Shown here in pieces: positions 1-7,362 of a DNA stretch of 24,747 nt; the stretch's first letter is position 1; every line of letters starts with the position of its first letter. The DNA lies in the IMG/VR virus record IMGVR_UViG_3300025151_000289, positions 1 through 24,747 of that record; one strand, written 5' to 3'. The notes beneath the pieces are model-generated. The model was not told the DNA's origin and did no database searches. It saw only the letters and a program-made list of their open reading frames with translations. The stretch is from a virus. Made by a program: the position numbers and the translations under genes.

Positions 1-23
1 GGCATATATTCAGATAATTTCAT
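1..23 (-). CDS. Start of a further phage gene, cut by the left edge
   Basis: An ATG at 23-21 opens a frame reading MKLSEYM up to the window edge. It begins two bases after the stop codon of the upstream coiled-coil gene. An AGGGA Shine-Dalgarno-like sequence lies about six bases before the ATG. Tight spacing and ribosome binding site are typical of this genome, so a continuing gene is plausible. Only seven codons are visible, so no function can be given. Confidence 0.45.
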
Positions 24-25
24 AT

Positions 26-466
26 TTATTCCCTACTTAGTTTGGTCATATCCTGCATAGATACTAACTTTAATATGTTGTCCATTGCCTTTTCTTTTAA
101 TTGATAGTCCTCTGTGTGTTCTACGTCTCGTATAACTTCAGACTTTTGTTCTTTTAACCGTAATATTTCTTCGTTCAATGATTGAATTTCTTGGTCTCTA
201 TCTAATATAGTGGCTTCAAGTTCAGCCTCACCCGTACCAAAAGTAGCATTATGCAGTACTCCCAATCTACCGGCTTCTTTCATTAAAGCTATAAACTGCC
301 CCTCAGAAAGAACTTGAACTGCAGGACTTTCATCTGGGATATCATCATCAGCTGACATGACCTTTATATCTTCATGCCATGAATCTAATACTCTCCATGT
401 CCCATTGTCGTCTTTTAAGGCTATATACTGCTGATCTGTACCTTCTAAAAAATTGCCCATTGTCAT
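26..466 (-). CDS. Hypothetical phage protein with C-terminal coiled coil
   Basis: This 146-residue protein is not one I recognise. The first 75 residues are mixed and rich in acidic residues. From about residue 80 to 125 the sequence is dominated by Glu, Lys, Leu and Ile in heptad-like spacing (for example EIQSLNEEILRLKEQK), which indicates a coiled coil. No signal peptide or membrane segment is seen. The ATG at 466 has an AGGAGC Shine-Dalgarno sequence upstream. It follows the 81-residue coiled-coil gene by about 34 bases and precedes another gene start within two bases, so it is part of the same operon. Its place downstream of terminase and reductase could put it near the head genes, for example as a scaffold-like protein, but that is only a guess. 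Confidence 0.75.
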   Translation of the reverse strand: MTMGNFLEGTDQQYIALKDDNGTWRVLDSWHEDIKVMSADDDIPDESPAVQVLSEGQFIALMKEAGRLGVLHNATFGTGEAELEATILDRDQEIQSLNEEILRLKEQKSEVIRDVEHTEDYQLKEKAMDNILKLVSMQDMTKLSRE

Positions 467-499
467 CTTGGCTGCTCCTAAAACTTTTCTGTCTTTATA

Positions 500-745
500 T
501 TATACTTGATTTTCTCGATTTGTCTCATATAACCCAGTCTCCTTATATTTAAGCATGTTTGCTAAACCTGAAACTTGTTCAAATAGATCGGAAAGTTTAA
601 CATCTAGCTTCTCTATTTTGTCAGACATTAGTTGTTCTCTGCCATAAAGAGCTTCTATCTGGGTTCTAACATCACTAAACTGCTTTAGTATCTCTTGATG
701 ATTATAATATGTATTGTCAAATTGTTTTCGTTGTTCGTTATCCAA
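500..745 (-). CDS. Small coiled-coil phage protein, TTG start
   Basis: This 81-residue charged protein is predicted to be nearly all helical. Residues about 20-70 show repeated hydrophobic positions (for example IEKLDVKLSDLFEQV) consistent with a coiled coil. The start codon is TTG at 745-743. The choice is supported by a strong AGGAGG Shine-Dalgarno sequence just upstream and by position ten bases after the reductase stop. There is no recognisable domain, signal or membrane segment. Small coiled-coil proteins like this occur in many phages as spanin-like, scaffold or unknown proteins, and nothing here separates those options. Confidence 0.7.
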   Translation of the reverse strand: MDNEQRKQFDNTYYNHQEILKQFSDVRTQIEALYGREQLMSDKIEKLDVKLSDLFEQVSGLANMLKYKETGLYETNRENQV

Positions 746-754
746 CTTATCCTC

Positions 755-2716
755 CTATGAAATTACACAGGCACTCCATCCACAAGACTTACATGTCTCA
801 CACCCATCTGCGAAAACTACCGTAGGAGTTTCACAACAATTGTGTTCTTCTTTAGGTGTGCTGGAACTTGTTTCAATTGCAGCTTCTTCCATCTCAAAGC
901 CATCTAAAACAGGCTGTTCCGCTTTATCTTTATTCCCTTTTACCAGTACTTCTTTATATCGACTACCTGCTCTATATACTGTAATACCCTTGCATCCTTC
1001 TTTCCATGCAAGCATGTAAGCATCTTCTACGTCTTGTTTAGTAGCACTATTTGCGAAATTAATTGTTTTGGAAATTCCTGAATCACAAGATTTCTGAAAG
1101 GCAGCTTGCATTAGTACATGACTTTCTGGTGATATTTCCGGTGCTGTGGCATATACTGCCTTCGCCCAATCTGGAACATTCGGCACGGTTTCTAAAGAAC
1201 CTCCCTCTGCCAAGTAATCCATTAAATCTTCAGAGTAAAAACCATGTTTTTTTGCATCTGCTTCAAGATACTTGTTTACATAATTCAAAGTTTTCCCATC
1301 TAATATGTTTTGTTTTTTCCAAGCTAATGCGAATGTAGGTTCTATCCCACTAGACGTATCAGCTATCATTGATATTGTTCCTGTAGGAGCAACTGTTAGC
1401 CTACAGTGATTCCTAAATTTTTGAGTTGCTTCATTATTAAAAGGAACATTGTATGTACTTTTTTCCCATGCTGGGAAAGTTCCTCTAACCTTAGCTAGTT
1501 CTTTTGAATGATCGTCTGCCCACTCTCTAACTCTAGTCATAATAGTTTCCCCTACTTCTCTAGCTAATTTAGAGTCGTATGGTATATGCATTTGAATCAG
1601 TAGGTCAGCAAACCCCATGATACCCAGTCCAATTTTTCTAGTTGCTTTTGTCATCTTTTCGATTTCAGGGGTAGCATATTTATTAGCATCAATAACGTTA
1701 TCTAAAAAATGAACCGAAGTTCTAGTTACTTTCTCTAAACGCTCCCAATCAACTTTTTCCAACCATCCATGAGTAGGACCTTCAGATTTTTTATAGAACT
1801 TGGCAAGGTTTATAGAGCCTAAGTTACAAGATTCATTCCCCAATAATGGCTGTTCCCCACATGGGTTTGTAGCAACCATTTCACCATATTCTTTTTTAAC
1901 GTGGTTGTCTTTGTTTACTTGGTCTAAGAAAATCATTCCGGGCTCCCCATTATTCCAAGCCCCTTCAACTATCTTTGTAAATACTTCTCGTGCATTCAAA
2001 GAACCCACAACCTCATTGCTTTTTGGGTTAATTAAATTATAGTCCATGTTGTTTTCTACAGCCTGCATAAAATTAGAATCAACCCCAACAGAAATATTAA
2101 AGTTGTGGATTTCTCCTTCAACCTTTTTACATTCTATAAACTCTAAAATATCTGGATGGTATATAGACATTACCGCCATATTAGCCCCATCTCTTTTTCC
2201 ACCTTGGGTTATCATAGATGAAACTCTAGATAGTGTCTTTAGTACTTCTATTGGACCACAGGCTATACCATGTGTTGATCTAATAGAATCTCCTCGTGGT
2301 CTGAGTGATGACAAGGCAAACCCTGTACCGCCTCCAAATTTTTGAACCATTGCTGTATCATGTGCTGCTTTCATAATACCCTCCATAGAATCCTCTAGGG
2401 GTAAAACGAAACAAGCTGAGAGAGTACCTTGGTCAGTACCTGCATTCATTAGGGTTGGGGAGTTTGGAACAAATTCTAAATTAGCCATTATCTCATAAAA
2501 TGCTTGAGATGAAAGCTCGGCTTCCACAGGAAGAGTCATGTAATTAGAGTCAATAGATGCAACCGCATTAGCAACTCTTCTAAACATCTCTTCTGGAATC
2601 TCAATCACTTGATTGTCATCATCTTTTAATAAATACCTGTGCTCTAAAATAACTTTAGCTTGGTCTGTGATTGTTGGCGGGTTTAAATTTGAATGGTTTT
2701 GTTCCACGGTTGTCAT
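755..2716 (-). CDS. nrdJ: Class II (adenosylcobalamin-dependent) ribonucleotide reductase
   Basis: This enzyme reduces ribonucleotides to deoxyribonucleotides for phage DNA synthesis. The class II family uses adenosylcobalamin to make a thiyl radical and needs no NrdB partner, and none is seen here. The active-site pattern is clear: C102 in SACFVLP, N284/C286/E288 in NPCGEQPL, and C297 in SCNLGSINL. These match the two redox cysteines and the thiyl-radical N-x-C-x-E motif of the family. The C-terminus carries C639, C642, C645 and C650 (CETCKSCGWSAC), as in the Cys-rich tail of NrdJ proteins. At 653 residues it is compact and lacks an ATP-cone domain, and there is no intein. An AGAGGAG ribosome binding site precedes ATG 2716. 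It sits directly after the large terminase gene. Confidence 0.93.
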   Translation of the reverse strand: MTTVEQNHSNLNPPTITDQAKVILEHRYLLKDDDNQVIEIPEEMFRRVANAVASIDSNYMTLPVEAELSSQAFYEIMANLEFVPNSPTLMNAGTDQGTLSACFVLPLEDSMEGIMKAAHDTAMVQKFGGGTGFALSSLRPRGDSIRSTHGIACGPIEVLKTLSRVSSMITQGGKRDGANMAVMSIYHPDILEFIECKKVEGEIHNFNISVGVDSNFMQAVENNMDYNLINPKSNEVVGSLNAREVFTKIVEGAWNNGEPGMIFLDQVNKDNHVKKEYGEMVATNPCGEQPLLGNESCNLGSINLAKFYKKSEGPTHGWLEKVDWERLEKVTRTSVHFLDNVIDANKYATPEIEKMTKATRKIGLGIMGFADLLIQMHIPYDSKLAREVGETIMTRVREWADDHSKELAKVRGTFPAWEKSTYNVPFNNEATQKFRNHCRLTVAPTGTISMIADTSSGIEPTFALAWKKQNILDGKTLNYVNKYLEADAKKHGFYSEDLMDYLAEGGSLETVPNVPDWAKAVYATAPEISPESHVLMQAAFQKSCDSGISKTINFANSATKQDVEDAYMLAWKEGCKGITVYRAGSRYKEVLVKGNKDKAEQPVLDGFEMEEAAIETSSSTPKEEHNCCETPTVVFADGCETCKSCGWSACVIS

Positions 2717-2731
2717 TTTATTCTCCTCTAA

Positions 2732-4405
2732 TTACTTGCGGTAGCCGCAATATATACATAATCCTCTCTCTGGAACCCAAAAAGAGGGCGTGCAAACTGC
2801 TTCCTTGCACTGAGGATTAGGAGCAGACTCAGCTCTTTCAACTTCATTAACAGGCTCCATTTGTAGCGGGTTAGTTGTTTTGATATCATCACCTTCTTTT
2901 ATCAAACCACTTAGCTCGTCTTGCTGTTGTCGCCTACTTTCTGGAGTCTCCCCCGGATTTATTGCGTTCAGCCAGTCGGTAGCACTTCCTAAGTCTACAA
3001 ATTTATATGCTGTGTCATGAACTGCTTGTAAAGCCATGGCAATAGAGAAAAAAGCATCCCCATGACCCATTGGGGTATCGGGAGCTTTTAAATCATTGCT
3101 TACGGATAAGATCTGATGTGTCTGTCGTTCATCCTTTATTAACTTTAATATACCCGAATGAACGAATTTTTCAAAGACTTGAGCCATAGTATTTTTGCTT
3201 TTTCTTGTGAAATTCATGGCAAGCCATCTGGTGTCTAATCCACGGTCTTCTAGCTCGCCTCTGGTATTATCTATATAGCCAGATGTTAGGTCAAAATTAT
3301 CTGCAACTTCATTCAAGTATTCTATCTGGTCAGAGTAACTCCAACCATCTAAAAAGGAGTGGTGGATTTGTTCAATATATTCCCCCCTCTTTCTAAACAA
3401 TACTAAGTGAGATGGGTGTCTTTTTTTACCTACATCAAAGCCACCAAATATTTGATCACCTGTTTCCCAGTCAGTAAACTTTTTTGTCGCTGGGGCTGAT
3501 CTTAAAGTTTCATCTTGACACTTTTCAATGTCCTCGCCTTCAAAATAAGACTCAGTAGCAAAATGAGGAATCAACATAAACTCTGAAGCAAAAGATTTAG
3601 GTCTTGCCTTCTGTTGAGCTAACAAGTATTTCTCACTCATTATTTCTGGAGCCAACACTCTTCTCCCCGGCACTGGGTCTAGTGCAGGTAATACTCTAGC
3701 TTTGAATCGTTCATCATTTTGTAACTTAGCTAATATATCGTTTGGCATCATTGGAGTCCCTACAACAATTACAGGGGCTTCTTTCAAAGGAATGAACATA
3801 GACTCTGTCATGAAGTGGTCTTCCACTTTAGTTATTTGCCCCATGTTCAATGGGTTCTCAGGGTCTCTCAAAACGTCATCAGCAATCAAAGCTCCATTCA
3901 CGTGCATACCCCGTTTGAAAGAAAACAAACCACCATGCATTATTTCCATAGGTTGGTTGTTCTTATAAAATCTAGCCGAATAATCAGCTTTAGGGTTTCT
4001 ATTTATAAGCAGTTCTGGGATAATGGGGTTTCTTGTAATGATCTTGTTTATCTCAGCAATATGATATTTTGCCATACCATCACTATAAGATAAGTAAAGT
4101 ATAGACATATCTCTAGGAGCTTTCAATAATCTCCACACACTAAAGGCGTGCCCTAAAACAGTTGATTTAAAATGTCCTCTAGGCAATACCCCCACATAAT
4201 TGAGCCCTGTTTCTAAACATTCTTCAATATCTTCAGCAAGTAGACTTACATGCCAAGCTTTGAAATACTCTGGATTATCATACGAAAGAGCCCATATGTT
4301 TTCAATAAACTCTCTAAAGCTCCCTACTTCATATTTTTTTTGCTCTGAAAGTTGATCGGAAAGCATATTAAAAGCATTATTAACACTAATAATATCTTTA
4401 GCCAT
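2732..4405 (-). CDS. terL: Terminase large subunit
   Basis: This is the ATPase/nuclease motor that packages and cuts the phage genome. The ATPase half has a Walker A-type motif LPRGHFKST (residues 74-82), a Walker B segment ALIADD (172-177, D176 or D177) and a VGTP coupling motif near 215. The nuclease half shows acidic residues expected for an RNase H-like fold: D324 in FDVG, D379 in YIDN and D450 in GHGDAFF. The 557-residue length is usual. The extreme C-terminus adds C533, C538, C550 and C553 (ending CIYCGYRK), a likely zinc ribbon that is not a standard part of TerL. ATG 4405 lies immediately after the small subunit gene and has an AGAGGAT ribosome binding site. Confidence 0.93.
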   Translation of the reverse strand: MAKDIISVNNAFNMLSDQLSEQKKYEVGSFREFIENIWALSYDNPEYFKAWHVSLLAEDIEECLETGLNYVGVLPRGHFKSTVLGHAFSVWRLLKAPRDMSILYLSYSDGMAKYHIAEINKIITRNPIIPELLINRNPKADYSARFYKNNQPMEIMHGGLFSFKRGMHVNGALIADDVLRDPENPLNMGQITKVEDHFMTESMFIPLKEAPVIVVGTPMMPNDILAKLQNDERFKARVLPALDPVPGRRVLAPEIMSEKYLLAQQKARPKSFASEFMLIPHFATESYFEGEDIEKCQDETLRSAPATKKFTDWETGDQIFGGFDVGKKRHPSHLVLFRKRGEYIEQIHHSFLDGWSYSDQIEYLNEVADNFDLTSGYIDNTRGELEDRGLDTRWLAMNFTRKSKNTMAQVFEKFVHSGILKLIKDERQTHQILSVSNDLKAPDTPMGHGDAFFSIAMALQAVHDTAYKFVDLGSATDWLNAINPGETPESRRQQQDELSGLIKEGDDIKTTNPLQMEPVNEVERAESAPNPQCKEAVCTPSFWVPERGLCIYCGYRK

Positions 4406-4406
4406 A

Positions 4407-4907
4407 TTATATATCCTCTTGTTTTTGTACTAGTGCTTTAAGTTTCACTGCTATTTTCTGTAGCTGATCTGTATCACTAACCTCTTCAACAAGAACACTC
4501 ATGATGTCTTGAACAAATTGAAGGTTAATCATACCCTGCAACACTTCTCTCTGCCCTTTAATACCAATATCAGCTGCTCTAGTAGCATCTAAGGCTCTAT
4601 CAAAATGAAGAGCATTCAACTCATTCATTGCTTTATTTGCCATAACGGTATAACCATCTAACTGTTCTGATTGCAACCTAGCAAATCTTTGCCCTTCTGT
4701 TTCGGCAAGCTCTTGTTGCTTATCCGCTACAGCTACGGCTTTTTGCTGCCCCCAACTATCTTTCTTCGCCCACGCATATATAGTAGGAGGGCTGACAGGG
4801 TGTTCTGAAGTAGAAACTTCTTCAGCTATTTGTTTGGCTGTTTTATCGCCCCGTAAAAAAAGCTCCATGGCTTTTAGTTTGATTTCTTGTGGTATATGTT
4901 TAGGCAT
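4407..4907 (-). CDS. terS: Terminase small subunit
   Basis: The small terminase subunit recognises phage DNA and regulates the large subunit. The N-terminal 50 residues form a helix-turn-helix of the kind common in small terminases: IKLKAMELFLRGD, then KTAKQIAEEVSTS, then PTIYAWAKKDSW. The remaining part is helical and charged, with long stretches suited to oligomerisation. It lies directly upstream of the large subunit with a one-base gap, the classic arrangement. No clear Shine-Dalgarno sequence precedes ATG 4907, so it may be translated by coupling to the gene upstream, whose stop is two bases away. Confidence 0.85.
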   Translation of the reverse strand: MPKHIPQEIKLKAMELFLRGDKTAKQIAEEVSTSEHPVSPPTIYAWAKKDSWGQQKAVAVADKQQELAETEGQRFARLQSEQLDGYTVMANKAMNELNALHFDRALDATRAADIGIKGQREVLQGMINLQFVQDIMSVLVEEVSDTDQLQKIAVKLKALVQKQEDI

Positions 4908-4909
4908 AA

Positions 4910-5413
4910 TTAATCGTATATACTGTTGCTATCAAGTGCCCCATATCCATCATCAGACGCATGTTGAGAATCAATGTTCCCGCCTAATGGGCTGCCATCT
5001 GAATTTAGGAATTGTGAGAAATCCCAATAACCTGTTTTATCTGTATGTGCTGTGTAACAACTTGGAACCTTTACCTTAGACCCACCGGGCAATCTTATTT
5101 CATTGAATTGCATTCCGATCTCACCTCTAGTACATACTCCAGCCCAAACATGTTCTTGTTCATTGATTGGTGTGTAATTTTGTCTTTTCAATAAAGTTCC
5201 TGTAGTTCTCTGTAAATTTTTTACTTGTTGGTTACTACCACATTTAGCAAACTTACACCAAACAACGGCACCATACTCTTTTTTTACATCTTCTATAGTT
5301 GGAAGTTTCTTAGGAAATTTATCTTCATACTTCCTTTTAGGTTCTTCCGTCTTACCCGGAAAAAACATTTGAAACCCTCTGACTACCTTAGTTAGTCCTC
5401 CAGCACCTATCAT
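4910..5413 (-). CDS. Hypothetical Cys-containing protein upstream of terminase
   Basis: I do not recognise this 167-residue protein. The N-terminal 45 residues are basic. The middle holds scattered cysteines (VVWCKFAKCG near 52-59, GVCTRGEIG near 93, SCYTAH near 117), which could bind metal but do not form a motif I can name. The C-terminal 35 residues are rich in Gly, Ser and Asp and probably disordered. An AAGGAGG ribosome binding site lies before ATG 5413, and the start is adjacent to the TAG stop of the resolvase gene. Its position between resolvase and small terminase suggests a role in DNA processing or packaging, but that rests on context only. Confidence 0.7.
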   Translation of the reverse strand: MIGAGGLTKVVRGFQMFFPGKTEEPKRKYEDKFPKKLPTIEDVKKEYGAVVWCKFAKCGSNQQVKNLQRTTGTLLKRQNYTPINEQEHVWAGVCTRGEIGMQFNEIRLPGGSKVKVPSCYTAHTDKTGYWDFSQFLNSDGSPLGGNIDSQHASDDGYGALDSNSIYD

Positions 5414-5869
5414 CTAGAACCTCCTTTTGTTCCATAACGCAATGCATATAGCATCTGCGTAATCTTGCTCTGGGAAATTATCTCCCCACTTTTCTATAGC
5501 AAACTTCATAATATCTTCTTTTTTAGCCTGCCCGTTTCCTAAACAAATTTTCTTCCATGTAGCTTGATGAACAAACTCAGTGTGAATATCCACTGTAGCT
5601 AGCAGTGCCCACACGGCACCTACTACTCTAGCCGTAATTGTATACGCTCGACTATTTCGTACTGGAATAGCATTCTCTAACGAAGCCTTGTAATCCTTAA
5701 GACTATCTACATCCTTATAGAAATTGTTAACAAGTTCAGGGAATCTTTCCTCGAACGTCACTTTTCTATTACAGTCCCACTTCAACAACTCTACTAACTT
5801 TTCTTCTTCATCAATAATAGCAGCGTGTATAGCAAAACTTGATGTATCAAATCCTATATAATGCTTCAT
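5414..5869 (-). CDS. RuvC-like Holliday junction resolvase
   Basis: This 151-residue protein has the RuvC/RNase H-like layout. The first strand holds D8 (YIGFDTSS). A mid-protein acidic residue E65 is followed by a helix with the family pattern SRAYTITARVVGAVWALL. The C-terminal motif EQDYADAICIALW carries D136 and D139. These match the four acidic residues that bind two metal ions and cut four-way junctions. In a phage it would resolve recombination or replication branches before packaging, which fits its place next to the RecA-like, exonuclease and terminase genes. ATG 5869 has no strong Shine-Dalgarno sequence, and the 28-base gap upstream is extremely AT-rich. Confidence 0.8.
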   Translation of the reverse strand: MKHYIGFDTSSFAIHAAIIDEEEKLVELLKWDCNRKVTFEERFPELVNNFYKDVDSLKDYKASLENAIPVRNSRAYTITARVVGAVWALLATVDIHTEFVHQATWKKICLGNGQAKKEDIMKFAIEKWGDNFPEQDYADAICIALWNKRRF

Positions 5870-5897
5870 AGTTCATTATACTCAAAAATTTATTATA

Positions 5898-6404
5898 TTA
5901 TAATTTATCCGACCCTTTTGTTCGTAAAGTTACAACCCTACTGACAGCATTATAAGCTGACGTATAAGTATTTAGTAACCCCTGCAACCTCTTTAGTTCA
6001 ATCTCTTGCTCAATAATCTCTCTTTTAAGATCTCGTAAAGCCTCAAAAGTAGACATAATCTCTCCCCTAAGCTCATCCCTAGTAGGCTTTTTCTTGTCTG
6101 CTTCTTCGTATTCTTTAGTTATCTTATATAATGCTGTGCTATATCCTTCAGTAAATGCAGCATCTAAAGCACCATGTGATGCCTCAATGTCAGCTACTTT
6201 AGTTTCTAGTGATGCCTTATAACCGCCATATATAACTAGTAAGCTAATTATTTGCTCATCATTATATGAAGCTAAGTCAGCAAAATTCAAATTCTCGTCT
6301 TGCAATAACTTAGGATCAAATATAGGAATCCCTAAAGCTTCTACCTTTTTATTAGCAGAGCCCAACGCTTTCATTGGAGTCCACTTAGTTTCTCTTTGTT
6401 GCAT
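5898..6404 (-). CDS. Helical coiled-coil protein, possible recombination mediator
   Basis: This 168-residue protein starts at ATG 6404, which overlaps the exonuclease stop as TAATG and follows a GGGGG-type ribosome binding site. A longer start five codons upstream is possible but has no separate site. From residue 60 to the end it is nearly all charged helix, with coiled-coil heptads near REIIEQEIELKRLQGLL and a C-terminal YTSAYNAVSRVVTLR segment. T4-type UvsY mediators are small helical proteins that load UvsX, and this gene sits in an operon with a RecA-like recombinase, two nucleases and a resolvase. That context makes a mediator role possible. I see no conserved motif that proves it. Confidence 0.75.
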   Translation of the reverse strand: MQQRETKWTPMKALGSANKKVEALGIPIFDPKLLQDENLNFADLASYNDEQIISLLVIYGGYKASLETKVADIEASHGALDAAFTEGYSTALYKITKEYEEADKKKPTRDELRGEIMSTFEALRDLKREIIEQEIELKRLQGLLNTYTSAYNAVSRVVTLRTKGSDKL

Positions 6405-7087
6405 TATACCCCCTTGCACTTACACCACATGTTACCTGTACATTTCTCAGGCATGGCTAACATGTCTTGGATAGAGAACATTCTTTTAAGAAGTTTATCC
6501 CACAGTTCCTGATCCCTATCTAATAAAAATGTTTTTATATTTTGGTCGTCCTTACACTCGTATAAAACTGTTCCCTTATCATAACCCCCCATATTTAAAT
6601 ACATTTGTAATTGTACAGTATGTTCAGGTTTTGGTTTACGTAATGCTTGAAACCCTTTTTTATTGATTGATTTTAATTCTACAGGCAGTGGACCATATTG
6701 ATAATGTTTGATTAGAAAGTCCATTCTCCCAGAAATTGGGGGAATCTCTTGCTTCAGAGAAATTTCTCGATCGATAAGAATGTTAAGATCAGTAAACCAT
6801 TTGTCTACACGCTCTTCCAAAAAGTTACCATTTTGAAATATTCTAATGACTCTGGCTTCTAGCACCTCTTCAGGCAACCGACCATTGTAATAAAGCCATA
6901 GGTATCTATCACAAGTGTTCCCTAGTGCTGATGGGTGAAATGTTCCTCCATCTTTAGAAGGTACAACCTCTTCTAAATGCCCATCTATTATATTATTCAA
7001 CCATTCGTCTTGCATAGCCATTGGTTGTGTATTCCGTTTACGTGGGCTTCTCTTTTTTACGGGCTTAATTTGATTAATTCCTGCCAT
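6404..7087 (-). CDS. Cas4/RecB-like PD-(D/E)XK exonuclease with possible Fe-S cluster
   Basis: This 227-residue protein has the order of the RecB/Cas4 nuclease family. An N-terminal FHPSALGNTCDRYLW segment carries C59. The nuclease core follows: SGRMDFLI with D123, VELKSI with E137 and K139, then a QLQMYL helix (Q159, Q161), equivalent to the family QxxxY motif. Three further cysteines at the C-terminus (C216, C222, C224) pair with C59 in a one-plus-three layout typical of the Fe-S clamp of Cas4 and AddB nucleases. It likely resects DNA ends for the neighbouring RecA-like protein. The start at 7087 has a GGGAG ribosome binding site and overlaps the preceding endonuclease gene by 31 bases. A basic stretch (residues 9-19) may bind DNA. 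Confidence 0.85.
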   Translation of the reverse strand: MAGINQIKPVKKRSPRKRNTQPMAMQDEWLNNIIDGHLEEVVPSKDGGTFHPSALGNTCDRYLWLYYNGRLPEEVLEARVIRIFQNGNFLEERVDKWFTDLNILIDREISLKQEIPPISGRMDFLIKHYQYGPLPVELKSINKKGFQALRKPKPEHTVQLQMYLNMGGYDKGTVLYECKDDQNIKTFLLDRDQELWDKLLKRMFSIQDMLAMPEKCTGNMWCKCKGV

Positions 7088-7362
7088 AGTGTCTCCCTTA
7101 TGTTCTCCAAAGTAGTTCCTTTTATGTGAACCACATGTTCTATATCATCTAATTCTAGCAGATCAGAGTCTCTTTTTCTATCTCTCTTGCCTAAATGCCC
7201 GTATATTCCATCGGCTTCAACAATCATTTGCAGTTCTTCTATATAAAAGTCTGCTATGTACGGATGAAAATATGCTTGTTGTTCATATCTTAAACCAAAT
7301 TCATCTAAACAACGAGCTATTATAAGCTCTTGCTCTGTAAAATCTCTAGGAGGTAAGTTCAT
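7057..7362 (-). CDS. DUF559/Vsr-like endonuclease
   Basis: This short protein (101 residues from ATG 7362) matches the compact PD-(D/E)XK nucleases of the DUF559/very-short-patch-repair-like group. The signature is FHPYIADFYIEELQ with D38, followed by IVEADGIYGH with E49 and D51, then a basic helix KRDRKRD. This corresponds to the family pattern of Asp, about ten residues, then E-x-D-G and a His. It overlaps the end of the RecA-like gene by 17 bases and the start of the exonuclease by 31. An alternative TTG start at 7377 has no better ribosome binding site. It probably nicks or cuts phage or host DNA during recombination, and the exact substrate is unknown. Confidence 0.75.
   Translation of the reverse strand: MNLPPRDFTEQELIIARCLDEFGLRYEQQAYFHPYIADFYIEELQMIVEADGIYGHLGKRDRKRDSDLLELDDIEHVVHIKGTTLENIRETLWQELIKLSP

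Noticed and set aside
714-1338. Plus-strand open frames opposite the reductase gene
   Set aside because: They lie antisense to a gene with clear catalytic motifs, have Ser/Leu/His-rich composition typical of reverse-frame reading, and lack ribosome binding sites.
755-2716. Intein or split in the ribonucleotide reductase
   Set aside because: Phage reductases often carry inteins, but the motifs run continuously from C102 through NPCGE to the C-terminal cysteines at normal spacing.
5870-5897. AT-rich gap with TATAAT-like sequences before the resolvase gene as a promoter
   Set aside because: Several TATAAT-like hexamers occur by AT richness alone, and none has an acceptable -35 box at 16-18 bases.
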